A DNA stretch of 64,000 nucleotides from Paenibacillus xylanexedens (GCF_001908275.1 NZ_CP018620.1:4650001-4714000), one strand, 5' to 3'; numbered from the stretch's first letter, positions 28,638-37,213 are shown. Made by a program: numbers and translations. The notes: generated by a model not told the origin, from the sequence alone.

Positions 28638-28653
28638 TTGCATACGTTTTCAT
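28638..28653 (-). promoter_or_regulatory. CcpA cre site upstream of xynB-aguA
   Basis: On the minus strand ATGAAAACGTATGCAA matches the relaxed cre consensus WTGNAANCGNWWNCAW at every position, 25 bases before the xynB start codon. Confidence 0.65.
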
Positions 28654-28741
28654 TAGCCCCATCCTAACACGTGGTTCCACCTCCGACCATGATCAAATCA
28701 ATCGGATATTTACCCAAATCAAGCTGATAGACTATAATAGA

Positions 28742-28755
28742 TTAAAGCGGTTACA
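28742..28755. promoter_or_regulatory. second cre-like site in the xynB/araC interval
   Basis: On the minus strand TGTAACCGCTTTAA matches TGWAANCGNTNWCA at 13 of 14 positions. It lies about 80 bases before the AraC-type gene and 130 bases before xynB, between the divergent genes. Confidence 0.45.
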
Positions 28756-28832
28756 CAAAAACATTCCATTAGATATACGTGCGTAATCAAAATCACATTT
28801 TTTGAACAACCTCATATGAAGGGGGATCTTCC

Positions 28833-29744
28833 ATGTCTTCAACGTATTTGCCTCCTACTTTGGGAGAAAGTGTCCATGAAGTTTTTTATCCAGATGTACA
28901 AACAACGGTCAATCTGTTTGCCATTCATTTACGAAGTGTGGGTATGGACTGGGATTATCCGGCACATGAGCACCCTCAATATGAATTGAATTATGTCACG
29001 GAAGGCGAGCAACGCATGATGGTGAATGGTACCCTATACATTCAAAAGGCTGGCGAACTGCTCCTGATTCCTCCGGGAAGCATTCATTCCAGCCAGAGCC
29101 ATAACGGCAAGGGATTCACGTATTTTTGCATGCATTTTGACATTGATGATCAGTTGTTCTTATCGTTGCTGGCGCGCATCAAACAAGTGCGATTCAGTGC
29201 GGATAGTCCGGTTACACAGCAGATTGAGCCGGTTCTGCGCAAATTGATGTCATCTGCGGATGATGAAACAGCAAATACGATAGTACAGCGTATGCAGCTT
29301 CAATCTGCGGTATTTGAACTATTTGGCCATCTGTGGGAGGCGGTCTCGAAAGAGGCAGCTCACTGGTTTACCGACGGACACGAGAAGATAGAACTCGCCC
29401 ACCAGATTCGTAATCGGTTGCAAGGCCTGATGAGTCAGCAATTCAAACAGGGACACGAGTCCAACGGTCACTATGGCATTGATGATATTGCAGCAGAGCT
29501 GGGCATCAGTTCTTCTCACTGTAATCGCGTGTTCAAGCAGGTGTTTGGTCAGTCTCCACGTGCTGTATTATCCCAGTTGGTTTTGCATGAAGCGAAGCTT
29601 CTTCTGAGCAATCCGAAGCTGTCCGTTCAAAATATTGCCGTCATGCTTGGTTATAAGGATATTGCCCATTTCAGTCGTCAATTCAAGCGCTGGTCCGGCA
29701 TGTCACCCTCCCGTTACCGACAGGAACAGCCTGCTCTGGAATAG
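28833..29744 (+). CDS. AraC-family transcriptional regulator of the xylan genes
   Basis: A 303-residue regulator. Its N-terminal cupin sugar-binding domain (about 25-120: HEHPQYELNYVTEGEQ, LLLIPPGSIHSS) is followed by a C-terminal double HTH: IDDIAAELGISSSHCNRVFK, then LSVQNIAVMLGYKDIAHFSR and the signature FKRWSGMSPSRYRQ. The start at 28833 follows GGGGG. It is divergent from xynB-aguA with 219 bases between, the classic position for an activator responding to xylo-oligosaccharide or aldouronate. The inducer is inferred from context. Confidence 0.88.
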   Translation: MSSTYLPPTLGESVHEVFYPDVQTTVNLFAIHLRSVGMDWDYPAHEHPQYELNYVTEGEQRMMVNGTLYIQKAGELLLIPPGSIHSSQSHNGKGFTYFCMHFDIDDQLFLSLLARIKQVRFSADSPVTQQIEPVLRKLMSSADDETANTIVQRMQLQSAVFELFGHLWEAVSKEAAHWFTDGHEKIELAHQIRNRLQGLMSQQFKQGHESNGHYGIDDIAAELGISSSHCNRVFKQVFGQSPRAVLSQLVLHEAKLLLSNPKLSVQNIAVMLGYKDIAHFSRQFKRWSGMSPSRYRQEQPALE

Positions 29745-29768
29745 GTCTAGTAGCAGGCTGTTTGTCTT
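29727..29768 (+). terminator. terminator of the AraC regulator gene
   Basis: CAGCCTGCT and AGCAGGCTG form a perfect 9-bp stem around 16 bases that include the AraC stop codon, followed by TTTGTCTTTCTGATTT on the plus strand. Confidence 0.7.
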
Positions 29769-29774
29769 TCTGAT

Positions 29775-31178
29775 TTATTTCAACAAACGCTTAATCAGCT
29801 TCAGCTTGTTATCATACGGTGGATACAGAATCGGCAGATTCAACTTGGTGCTTTTTTTCAGTACACTTTTGAGATGAGAGAAGGTTTCGAAGCTGTACTG
29901 CCCATGATACGAGCCAACACCGGAATGACCAACACCGCCAAACGGCAGACGTGGATTCGCTACATGCGTGATGGTATCGTTAATGCAGCCGCCTCCAAAA
30001 GAAACTTCGCGCAGCACTTTGTCCTGAACCCGGGTGTCGGAAGTAAACAGATACAAGGCGAGTGGTTTCGGCCGCTTTACGATTTCTACAATGGCTTCAT
30101 CCAGGTTACGATAGCTAATGATTGGCAAAATCGGTCCAAAAATCTCATCTTCCATCGTCGCTGCATCCCAGGACTCCGCATCAATTAAAGTAGGTTCAAT
30201 GAAGCGATCTTCCTCATCCGAAGCTCCCCCATATATTACTTTGGCCTGATCCCGTTCAATCAAAGTCGTCAGACGTTTAAAATGTCCCTTGTTCACGATT
30301 CGCCCATAGTCCTTGTTGTGCTGGATATCCGAACCAAAGAAGGACACAATCGCTGCTTTCATCTCTGTAATTAACGGTTCCTTCACGCGCTCATGCACAA
30401 GTAAATAATCGGGTGCGATACAGGTCTGTCCTGTATTGAGCAGTTTGCCCCATATAATGCGCTCAGCTGCTACTTTGATATCCGCCTGTTCATCAACGAT
30501 GACCGGACTTTTGCCTCCCAGTTCTAACGTAACGGGAACGAGATTTTTGGCAGCTGCCTCCATCACAATCTTGCCAACCGGTACACTGCCTGTAAAAAAG
30601 ATATAGTCGAATGGCGCGTTAATCAGCGCTGTTGTTGTGTCTTTAGCACCGTCAAGTACCTGTACGTATGCCGGTTCAAATACGCTCGCAATCATCTCAC
30701 GTACAACAGCGGACACCGCAGGTGTATTCTCTGACGCTTTGAGCACGGCTGTGTTACCTGCTGCAATAGCACCTACCAATGGTTCGATTAAGAGTTGAAA
30801 AGGATAATTAAACGGTCCGATAATCAGAACCGCCCCATAGGGTTCGGGTATAATATAACTTTTCGAACCAAGGAGTGCCATTTGCGTTTTCACTTTAACG
30901 GGTTTCACCCATTTATTCACTTTACGAATGGTGTGTGTGATGCTGTCCATCATAAATCCGATCTCGGTTGTGTAGGATTCGAACTCACTTTTGCCCAAAT
31001 CCTGATAGAGAGCTTCTGTCAGTCTGGATTCGTACTTTTGAATGGCCTGCTTCAGTTGGGTCAGACGGGCAATTCGAGCTTCTGCCGATCTTGTGGCCCC
31101 GGAACGAAAGAACTGTCGTTGCTGCTCCAGAATCTGTTCAACTTCCTGACTGGTTACTTCCTGTATAGTCGTTGTCAT
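29775..31178 (-). CDS. aldehyde dehydrogenase (class 3-like)
   Basis: A 467-residue NAD(P)-dependent aldehyde dehydrogenase. Motifs are IIGPFNYPF (cofactor/active site entry), FTGSVPVGK (turn binding the cofactor), LELGGKSPV with the general-base Glu, and NTGQTCIAPDYLL with the catalytic Cys. Length and C-terminus resemble the membrane-associated fatty/aromatic aldehyde group (YwdH-like). GAGGAG precedes the ATG at 31178. It follows an ArsR-family gene on the same strand with 90 bases between, and the two promoters share a 20-base motif (31212-31231 and 31638-31657), so the ArsR protein probably controls it. Substrate unknown. Confidence 0.9.
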   Translation of the reverse strand: MTTTIQEVTSQEVEQILEQQRQFFRSGATRSAEARIARLTQLKQAIQKYESRLTEALYQDLGKSEFESYTTEIGFMMDSITHTIRKVNKWVKPVKVKTQMALLGSKSYIIPEPYGAVLIIGPFNYPFQLLIEPLVGAIAAGNTAVLKASENTPAVSAVVREMIASVFEPAYVQVLDGAKDTTTALINAPFDYIFFTGSVPVGKIVMEAAAKNLVPVTLELGGKSPVIVDEQADIKVAAERIIWGKLLNTGQTCIAPDYLLVHERVKEPLITEMKAAIVSFFGSDIQHNKDYGRIVNKGHFKRLTTLIERDQAKVIYGGASDEEDRFIEPTLIDAESWDAATMEDEIFGPILPIISYRNLDEAIVEIVKRPKPLALYLFTSDTRVQDKVLREVSFGGGCINDTITHVANPRLPFGGVGHSGVGSYHGQYSFETFSHLKSVLKKSTKLNLPILYPPYDNKLKLIKRLLK

Positions 31179-31211
31179 ATATACATACTCCTCTACTTAT
31201 TATTGATCAAG

Positions 31212-31231
31212 CGTTTAAACTTACGAACCTA
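31212..31231. promoter_or_regulatory. putative ArsR-family operator before the aldehyde dehydrogenase
   Basis: CGTTTAAACTTACGAACCTA lies 34-53 bases before the start codon and matches the site at 31638-31657 at 18 of 20 positions. The repetition upstream of two adjacent genes is the evidence. Confidence 0.6.
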
Positions 31232-31268
31232 TAAGGCACATGCAAAAGCATGTTTTGTCACTCTTAAT

Positions 31269-31571
31269 CTACAGACACTCTTCTTCCAAAGCAGCTACCA
31301 ATTCCTTCAGCAGTTCCACCGATGCATTCAATGAAGCCGAATAATAGCGCTGTGTGCCCTTCTGTTCCACAGATATAAGCCCCTTCTCTAACAACAGCTT
31401 GAGATGATGAGATATGGCTGGCCGGGATAGGCTGGATTGTTCGGTAATTTCATTCACCGTCATTCTGCCCTTCTCGGTAAGTGTCAGCAAAATGGATTGA
31501 CGATGGTTGTCACTTAACACCTGAAATAACGGAATACAGGTTTGAAAAACGCTAATTGCTTTTTGTCCCAT
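31269..31571 (-). CDS. ArsR-family transcriptional regulator
   Basis: A 100-residue winged-helix repressor: FQVLSDNHRQSILLTLTEKG, recognition helix SSLSRPAISHHLKLLLEKGL, and wing ISVEQKGTQRYYSAS. It has no clear metal-binding Cys cluster apart from two isolated Cys (near residues 12 and 99), so it may not be a metal sensor. GAGGTG precedes the ATG. It is upstream of an aldehyde dehydrogenase gene and a motif shared by both promoters suggests that it represses itself and that enzyme. The effector could be an aldehyde or acyl compound; that is a guess. Confidence 0.88.
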   Translation of the reverse strand: MGQKAISVFQTCIPLFQVLSDNHRQSILLTLTEKGRMTVNEITEQSSLSRPAISHHLKLLLEKGLISVEQKGTQRYYSASLNASVELLKELVAALEEECL

Positions 31572-31637
31572 GGTTTCACCTCTATATTATTTCTTCTTCA
31601 TTATTTCTACGTATATTTTCTCTGTTCAATGTCTGTT

Positions 31638-31657
31638 CGTTTAAACATTCGAACCTA
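31638..31657. promoter_or_regulatory. putative ArsR-family operator before arsR
   Basis: CGTTTAAACATTCGAACCTA, 18 of 20 identical to the site upstream of the aldehyde dehydrogenase gene. It lies about 65-85 bases upstream of the ArsR start codon, a position consistent with autoregulation. Confidence 0.6.
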
Positions 31658-31737
31658 ATGATTGAATTGTACTCTTTAATCACTTGAACTGCAAGTGAAC
31701 CATCAACTAAATTTAATATAATCTTATAAAGCGCTTC

Positions 31738-31765
31738 CATACTACCATACAAGTATGGTAGTATG
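31738..31765. promoter_or_regulatory. perfect palindromic operator of the GntR-uxu operon
   Basis: CATACTACCATAC and its exact complement flank AA, giving a 28-base perfect palindrome that ends 20 bases before the GTG start of the GntR gene. FCD-type GntR repressors bind short palindromes and usually autoregulate. It abuts a cre-like sequence (31726-31740, minus strand TGGAAGCGCTTTAT) that is a weaker match. Confidence 0.7.
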
Positions 31766-31785
31766 TCATTGAAGGAGTTGAAGTT

Positions 31786-32520
31786 GTGGAATATACCCCA
31801 AAGTTATCATCCAGAGCCGGTTTGTTGCCTGTTGCGAGCAATATGTCTTCCATGAATAATAAGCAATCTTACTCAACGCGAGATGTCGTTTACTTCACGC
31901 TGAAACAACTCATTTTGAGTTTGAAAATGCCTCCGGGAACAGCTATTTCAGAGAAGGAAATTTCGCTGGAGTTCCAGGTAAGCCGGACACCTGTTCGAGA
32001 AAGTTTTGTAAGGCTTGCACAGGAAGGTCTGCTGGAAGTGTATCCACAGCGTGGCACATACGTCTCTCTGATTCAGGTCGATCTCGTTGAGGAAGCACGG
32101 TTCATGCGTGAACAGCTCGAACGAGCCGTAATCAGGCTCGCCTGCGAGAACTTTCCGAACGAACAGATGGTCGCTCTTGAACAGAACCTTGCGCGGCAAC
32201 AGGAATGCAGGGTCAAACCGGATGATGAACGAATGTTCCAATTGGATGAGGAATTCCATAGCACTCTTTTTGCAGGCTGCAACAAAAGCAACACCTGGAC
32301 TGTTATCCAGCAGATGAATGTACATTTGAATCGAAGTCGCATGTTACGCCTGTCCTCGGATCATCAGTGGGATCACCTGATAGAACAGCACAGATCCATG
32401 GTCAAGGCCATTCAGCAGCATGATGCCGACACAGCAGAGCGACTGATGCAGGAACATTTGCATTTAACTGTCACCGATTTGGCTGTCCTGCAGGATACAT
32501 ATCCTTCCTATTTTCAATGA
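31786..32520 (+). CDS. GntR-family (FCD) regulator of glucuronate genes
   Basis: A 244-residue regulator starting at GTG (31786) eight bases after AAGGAG. The N-terminal winged HTH (about 30-95) shows PPGTAISEKEISLEFQVSRT followed by PVRESFVRLAQEGLLEVYPQRG; the helical FCD ligand domain shows MREQLERAVIRLAC, DEEFHSTLFAGC and a C-terminal HRSMVKAIQQHDADTAERLM. Metal-liganding Asp/His residues typical of FCD domains are present. It is the first gene of a plus-strand set with uxuA and uxuB, 40 bases upstream of uxuA, and a perfect palindrome lies before it. Likely represses the set until a hexuronate intermediate binds. Confidence 0.88.
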   Translation: MEYTPKLSSRAGLLPVASNMSSMNNKQSYSTRDVVYFTLKQLILSLKMPPGTAISEKEISLEFQVSRTPVRESFVRLAQEGLLEVYPQRGTYVSLIQVDLVEEARFMREQLERAVIRLACENFPNEQMVALEQNLARQQECRVKPDDERMFQLDEEFHSTLFAGCNKSNTWTVIQQMNVHLNRSRMLRLSSDHQWDHLIEQHRSMVKAIQQHDADTAERLMQEHLHLTVTDLAVLQDTYPSYFQ

Positions 32521-32560
32521 GTGAATTTTTCTTCCTACTATTCATGATGAGGTGAACGTG

Positions 32561-33628
32561 ATGAGAATGGTTTTTCGCTGGTTCGGCGAAGGCAATGATA
32601 CGGTAACGCTGGATCATATCCGGCAGATTCCGGGTGTTGAAGGTATTGTGTGGGCACTGCATGATGTTCCTGCTGGCGAGGAATGGCCGATGGACAAGAT
32701 ACTCGCTGTCAAAGCAGCAGCTGACAAGGCCGGGTTACATCTGGATGTCGTTGAGAGTGTGAACATCCATGAGGATATCAAGTTGGGTCTGCCATCAAGA
32801 GATAAATACATTGCGAACTACATTAAAACGATGGAGAAACTGGCTCAGGTAGGTGTGAAGGTCATCTGTTATAACTTCATGCCGATCTTCGACTGGCTTC
32901 GCACGGATATGCACAAGGAAATGGAAGATGGCTCAACTGCCCTCTTCTATGAGCACAGTAAACTCGCGGATATAGAACCCCTGGAACTGGTTCGACGCAT
33001 TACCGAAAACTCCGCACTCACCATGCCAGGTTGGGAGCCGGAACGATTGCAGTATTTGACTGGTCTGTTCGAAGCCTACAAGGATGTAACCGAGGATCAT
33101 ATGTGGGAGCACGCACGTTATTTCCTGCAAGGAATTATTCCTACAGCCGAACGGCTGGGGATTCGAATGGCCATCCATCCGGATGATCCGCCTTGGCCAA
33201 TCTTTGGATTACCGAAGATTATAACGAGTCAGGAGAATGTTCGGAAATATTTGAATCTTTATGATAGCCCTTACAATAGCGTGACGTTATGCAGTGGCTC
33301 TTTGGGAGCGAATGCTGATAATGACATTATCGGGATGATACACGAGTTTAAGGATCGGATTCCATTTGCCCACATTCGTAATGTCAAAATCTACGAAAAC
33401 GGCGACTTTATTGAAACGTCACATCGCAGTCAAGATGGAAGCGTCGATATTGCGGGGGTTGTTGAGGCTTATCACGATATCGGTTATGAAGGTTATGCAA
33501 GACCCGACCATGGTCGTCACCTCTGGGGCGAACAGTGCCGACCTGGCTATGGACTCTATGACCGGGCTTTGGGGATAATGTATCTCTGGGGCGTCTGGGA
33601 TTCCCTGCAAAGGAGGACAAAAGCATGA
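32561..33628 (+). CDS. uxuA: mannonate dehydratase
   Basis: A 355-residue enzyme of the UxuA family that dehydrates D-mannonate to 2-keto-3-deoxy-D-gluconate. Family features are [15 protein letters not shown] at the start, [16 protein letters not shown], the metal-site segments [18 protein letters not shown] and [10 protein letters not shown], and the ending [13 protein letters not shown]. The ATG at 32561 has GAGGTG seven bases upstream; the in-frame GTG at 32552 overlaps that site. It overlaps uxuB by ATGA. Glucuronate released by AguA would reach this step after isomerisation and reduction. No uxaC or kdgK/kdgA is present in the window. Confidence 0.93.
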   Translation: MRMVFRWFGEGNDTVTLDHIRQIPGVEGIVWALHDVPAGEEWPMDKILAVKAAADKAGLHLDVVESVNIHEDIKLGLPSRDKYIANYIKTMEKLAQVGVKVICYNFMPIFDWLRTDMHKEMEDGSTALFYEHSKLADIEPLELVRRITENSALTMPGWEPERLQYLTGLFEAYKDVTEDHMWEHARYFLQGIIPTAERLGIRMAIHPDDPPWPIFGLPKIITSQENVRKYLNLYDSPYNSVTLCSGSLGANADNDIIGMIHEFKDRIPFAHIRNVKIYENGDFIETSHRSQDGSVDIAGVVEAYHDIGYEGYARPDHGRHLWGEQCRPGYGLYDRALGIMYLWGVWDSLQRRTKA

Positions 33629-34488
33629 GTGAACAACAATATGAACGCTCATCTCGTCTCAAAGGCAGAACGGCTGTAATCACCGGAGGTGCCGGAGTAC
33701 TATGTCGCTCCATGGCGGAAGAACTCGCTCGGCACGGTGCAAGTGTAGCCATCCTGAACCGTACTGTGTCCAAGGGGCAGGAAGTTGTAGCTGCGATTGA
33801 AGCTGCAGGTGGCAGAGCGATTGCTATTGCCTGTGACGTAACCCAGGCCGATAGTGTGCAAGCAGCGGCAGATGCGGTGCTGGAACAGCTCGGACCATGT
33901 GATATTCTGATCAATGGCGCCGGTGGCAATAACGCCAGTGCCAACACCACAAATGAAATTTTCAGATTGGAAGATCTGGAACAGCAGAACGTCACTACGT
34001 TTTTCGATGTGAGTGTAGAGGGATTTCGTCAGGTCATGGATCTGAATTTTGTCGGTTCCCTCATCCCCACTCAGATCTTTGCAAAACATATGATAGAGCG
34101 TGATATTCCCGCCACTGTCATAAACATTTCTTCCATGAGCGCCCCGTCGCCCATGACGAAAGTTCCAGCGTACAGCGCTGCGAAGGCAGCCATTAACAAC
34201 TTCACGCAGTGGCTCGCCGTTCATCTGGCCGAATCCGGTATTCGTGTCAATGCTATTGCACCCGGGTTCTTCCTGACCGAGCAAAACCGTAATCTATTAC
34301 TGCAACCAGACGGGTCACCAACGGAACGTTCCAGTAAAATTATTGCTCATACACCCATGCGCCGCTTTGGCAAACCGGAAGACCTGCTTGGCACATTGAT
34401 GTGGCTTGCTGATGAAAGACAATCCGGCTTTGTCACTGGCACAGTCATTCCGGTAGATGGCGGATTTATGGCCTATTCTGGTGTTTAA
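33625..34488 (+). CDS. uxuB: D-mannonate oxidoreductase (fructuronate reductase), SDR type
   Basis: A 287-residue short-chain dehydrogenase with [16 protein letters not shown] as the nucleotide site, [10 protein letters not shown], Ser in [19 protein letters not shown] with the catalytic Tyr and Lys, and [11 protein letters not shown] at the end. B. subtilis UxuB (YjmF) is likewise an SDR, unlike E. coli UxuB. It starts in the ATGA overlap with uxuA, so the two are translated together, making D-mannonate from fructuronate for UxuA. A good terminator follows. Assigned from family plus operon position; sequence alone would only say SDR. Confidence 0.85.
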   Translation: MSEQQYERSSRLKGRTAVITGGAGVLCRSMAEELARHGASVAILNRTVSKGQEVVAAIEAAGGRAIAIACDVTQADSVQAAADAVLEQLGPCDILINGAGGNNASANTTNEIFRLEDLEQQNVTTFFDVSVEGFRQVMDLNFVGSLIPTQIFAKHMIERDIPATVINISSMSAPSPMTKVPAYSAAKAAINNFTQWLAVHLAESGIRVNAIAPGFFLTEQNRNLLLQPDGSPTERSSKIIAHTPMRRFGKPEDLLGTLMWLADERQSGFVTGTVIPVDGGFMAYSGV

Positions 34489-34536
34489 CGATTAACGTGC
34501 AAATGAATCAGTTCAACTAATATAGGTATTTAATGA

Positions 34537-34576
34537 AACCGAAGCTTGGGATACATACCCAGGTTTCGGTTTTTTT
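34537..34576 (+). terminator. terminator of the gntR-uxuA-uxuB operon
   Basis: AACCGAAGCTTGGG pairs with CCCAGGTTTCGGTT with two non-Watson-Crick positions around ATACATA, followed by a TTTTTTT run. Confidence 0.85.
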
Positions 34577-34659
34577 GCGTTCAAGCATAAGATCATCCGG
34601 CGTAGGAAAAGCTTGTTATAGAGAATTTGAGAAGTGAAGTAAAGGATGGTGATACATAT

Positions 34660-35388
34660 ATGATGGAAGAAACATGGGTTGTTGCAGTAAGGTCTATTAT
34701 TGCCTTCCTGACCCTGATCATCTATACAAGGGTGCTAGGTAAGCAGCAGATGGGTAACTTGACGTATTTTGATTACATTAACGGCATTACAATTGGTTCC
34801 ATTGCGGGTACGTTTGCAACCGATCTCTCGTCCAAGGCGTGGATTCATTTTGTGGCATTGACCATTTTCACAATCATTACGATCATCTTTCAGTATATTA
34901 CGCTGAAGAATCGCACCATTTCCAAACTAATGGACTCTGATCCTACATTGATCATCCAGAACGGTAAAATTCTCGAACAGAACCTGAGTAAAATGCGAGT
35001 CAAATTTGACGAATTGACCATGATGCTGCGGCAAAAGGATGTATTTGATATTACGACTTTGGATTATGCGATTCTGGAACCGGATGGCAGCCTCTCGGTT
35101 GTTTTGAAACCTGAGAATCAACCGGTAACCGCCAAAGACATGCATATGCACCCGCCCAAGAGCAAGCTGATGACCGAGATTATCATTGATGGCCTGCTGA
35201 TTAAGCAAAATCTGGAGGAAAGAAATAAAGATATCAAATGGCTCAGTGAACAGCTTAAGAAACAAAAGATCACGATACAGGATATTGCTTTTGCCGCCAT
35301 ATTGCCCAATGACAAATTGTATGTTGATCTATTCGAAGATAAAATCACCGAAAAAATCGATATGGGCGATTATGAGGGACCTTTCTAA
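34660..35388 (+). CDS. DUF421 membrane protein (YetF/YrbG-like)
   Basis: A protein of about 242 residues with an N-terminal membrane region (about 6-85: VRSIIAFLTLIIYTRVLG, GNLTYFDYINGITIGSIAG, WIHFVALTIFTIITIIF) and a cytoplasmic DUF421 domain with LMDSDPTLIIQNGKILEQNL, MRVKFDELTMMLRQKDVFD and DYAILEPDGSLSVV. This is the standard YetF-family layout. The start at 34660 follows GGTGAT; the TTG at 34627 is too far from any site. It is 26 bases upstream of a DUF4363 gene, a common pairing in spore-formers. The function is not established. Confidence 0.85.
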   Translation: MMEETWVVAVRSIIAFLTLIIYTRVLGKQQMGNLTYFDYINGITIGSIAGTFATDLSSKAWIHFVALTIFTIITIIFQYITLKNRTISKLMDSDPTLIIQNGKILEQNLSKMRVKFDELTMMLRQKDVFDITTLDYAILEPDGSLSVVLKPENQPVTAKDMHMHPPKSKLMTEIIIDGLLIKQNLEERNKDIKWLSEQLKKQKITIQDIAFAAILPNDKLYVDLFEDKITEKIDMGDYEGPF

Positions 35389-35414
35389 ACTCTTTACATC
35401 AAGGAGGCGGTTGA

Positions 35415-35786
35415 ATGAAAACGCGTTTCTGGTTGCTATATGTGCTTCCGATCTTCCTCATTCTTGTGTTCGTTGCAATTATGGCTAGCGGAGCCTTTCT
35501 CAAAAAGCCCTTTGGCACCGATGATCGCTTGCTTGAATCTATACAAACGTTAGAGAAGCAGGTTGAGGGTAAAAAATGGACTGAAGCCAAGTCTCAAGTT
35601 AATTACGCAATGAAGGCCTGGGATAAAATCGTCAACCGCATTCAGTTCAGTGTGGAGCGTGAAACGATATATGATATTCTGGGCACCCTTGCTCGGATCA
35701 AGGGCGGCGTTACGGCAGAGGATGATAAGGCGATTATGGAAGAGATTTATTACTTTTATGTGTTATGGGATAATCTTGGAGATTAG
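35415..35786 (+). CDS. DUF4363 family protein
   Basis: A 123-residue protein with one N-terminal membrane segment (about 6-28, WLLYVLPIFLILVFVAIMA) and a helical extracytoplasmic domain (SIQTLEKQVEGKKWTEAKSQ, then WDKIVNRIQFSVERETIYDI), typical of DUF4363. AAGGAGG precedes the ATG. It is the second gene of a two-gene operon with the DUF421 protein and ends before a terminator. Its role is unknown; the conserved pairing suggests the two proteins act together at the membrane. Confidence 0.82.
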   Translation: MKTRFWLLYVLPIFLILVFVAIMASGAFLKKPFGTDDRLLESIQTLEKQVEGKKWTEAKSQVNYAMKAWDKIVNRIQFSVERETIYDILGTLARIKGGVTAEDDKAIMEEIYYFYVLWDNLGD

Positions 35787-35836
35787 GTTCAATATCTTTA
35801 ATATTAGACTTTAATATCAGATGTACGTCCATAAAC

Positions 35837-35880
35837 AAAAGGCACTATCCTTTTATGAAGAAAGGAAGTGCCTTCTTTGC
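35837..35880. terminator. terminator between convergent genes
   Basis: AAGGCACTATCCTTT and AAAGGAAGTGCCTT form an almost perfect stem around TATGAAG with T-rich sequence on the plus side (CTTCTTTGCTTT). It serves the DUF4363 gene and probably also the M50B gene from the other side. Confidence 0.75.
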
Positions 35881-35901
35881 TTTAATATAACTTTATATCC
35901 G

Positions 35902-36603
35902 TTACGCTCTTCGTAATCCCCGAGAACGTGACGATCGCGAAGTGCCTTCTTTGCGGAAAAAGAGACCGAGTGCTCCCTTGGCACACCAGAGTGCAAATAA
36001 AGCAAACAACGTGCCCCAGAACAGCGCCGGAAGGAATGTCTGCTGAGCCAGGTTCGCTGCATCCCCTGCCCGTGAAGGTTGAGTCCAGGACATAAGTCCA
36101 ACGTATACCGCACTAACAACCGACTCTTCAAGCGTAAGAAACGCCAGTAACAGATAATAGAACTTCACGATCTTGGCGCCAAAAATCATAATGACCACAT
36201 TCAGAACGATGAACCCGGTAAGCCATAACATGCCGAACTCCCCTCTTACATATAACAGGAGCGACACCAGAGCGACAGCCGTCATAATACCAAGTCCCCA
36301 CATATGCAAGCCTTTGCGGTATAAGTAAAACAACAGCCAGGCGAACAGTGATGCACTGATATATCCCGCCAGAGAAACCAGGATCGATCTGCCTGGCGTC
36401 AGCATGGAAGAGTAAGTTACACCACTATGATCAGCGTACAATTCAATGCGTAACACTTTACCGGACAATACAAGTGTCATTAGTGCATGACCGAATTCGT
36501 GAATCATCGTATCCAGGTTACGGAACAAGGACGAAAATGGGATGAATCGTGTAAGAAAGACGGAGCCTAGCAGGAACAGTATCGTTTTGACCCACTTATT
36601 CAA
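35902..36603 (-). CDS. M50B-like membrane metalloprotease
   Basis: A 233-residue polytopic membrane protein with HEFGH at residues 35-39 (TMIHEFGHALMTLVLSG), the zinc-binding HExxH motif of site-2-protease-like enzymes, and about six further hydrophobic segments. It starts at TTG (36603) after AAAGGAGG. It matches the M50B-like family common in Paenibacillus. The third metal ligand usual in M50 (an Asp in a later span) is not obvious, so activity is not certain. The C-terminus is Arg/Ser-rich. It is a single-gene unit; the substrate is unknown. Confidence 0.82.
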   Translation of the reverse strand: MNKWVKTILFLLGSVFLTRFIPFSSLFRNLDTMIHEFGHALMTLVLSGKVLRIELYADHSGVTYSSMLTPGRSILVSLAGYISASLFAWLLFYLYRKGLHMWGLGIMTAVALVSLLLYVRGEFGMLWLTGFIVLNVVIMIFGAKIVKFYYLLLAFLTLEESVVSAVYVGLMSWTQPSRAGDAANLAQQTFLPALFWGTLFALFALWCAKGALGLFFRKEGTSRSSRSRGLRRA

Positions 36604-36657
36604 TCGTGTATACCTCCTTTACCTTCAAGTAAACAATCAAGTAAACAAGCCTATCCT

Positions 36658-37140
36658 TTATACTACGCTTTTTTCACTCGATTCGTTTCGGCTTCCGAAC
36701 TGTAAGGCACAGTGCTCCATCCACCAGCAGAAGCTCCGATTGTGTCCAATGAAAAAAGAAGATAGATCATAGCGGCCCTTTTCGGCCTCTAGCGTAACGA
36801 GCAGTCGATTCCGCATCCGACGGAGGGCATAGTGCACGAATTGATCTGCTACCTCACTTTGTATCAGGGTAACATAAGCATAAAGGGAATGATCGACAGG
36901 TTCATCAAGCGGACTCACCCCTGCACATGAAAATTCCGTCCTCACGCCCGCACTCTGAAGTATGGACAATGCCTTCACGAGTTCGGCATCAACTTCAACA
37001 CCGTTCCAAATCTCTGTTTTCTTCGCGGATACTGTATGTTTATCACGTTCCGTCCAGTGCATCAGCTCCAGCTTACGCCGTCTCCACAGATGGGCAGGCT
37101 GTTCACTTAACAGCACTTCATGTTCCTCATTTAAATTCAT
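36658..37140 (-). CDS. conserved hypothetical protein
   Basis: A 160-residue soluble protein with no family I can name. It starts after CAGGAGG at good spacing. The middle has a compact core (VDAELVKALSILQSAGVRTE, FSCAGVSPLDEPVDHSLYAY, VTLIQSEVADQFVHYALRRM) with a lone Cys in FSCAG and a WWMEHC motif near the end. The composition is that of an ordinary cytosolic protein with normal codon use. It lies between the M50B gene and the znu terminator and shows no functional link to either. Confidence 0.7.
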   Translation of the reverse strand: MNLNEEHEVLLSEQPAHLWRRRKLELMHWTERDKHTVSAKKTEIWNGVEVDAELVKALSILQSAGVRTEFSCAGVSPLDEPVDHSLYAYVTLIQSEVADQFVHYALRRMRNRLLVTLEAEKGRYDLSSFFIGHNRSFCWWMEHCALQFGSRNESSEKSVV

Positions 37141-37189
37141 GCAATGCGTCCTCCTGTTCTCCTTGATCCGGTCACCTTATTAAACAAAG

Positions 37190-37213
37190 AGAGAGCACAT
37201 CACTGTGCTCTCT
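37190..37213 (-). terminator. terminator of the znu operon
   Basis: AGAGAGCAC / GTGCTCTCT form a perfect 9-bp stem with a 6-base loop; the minus strand continues CTTTGTTTAAT. It lies 93 bases after the znuA stop codon. Confidence 0.65.
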
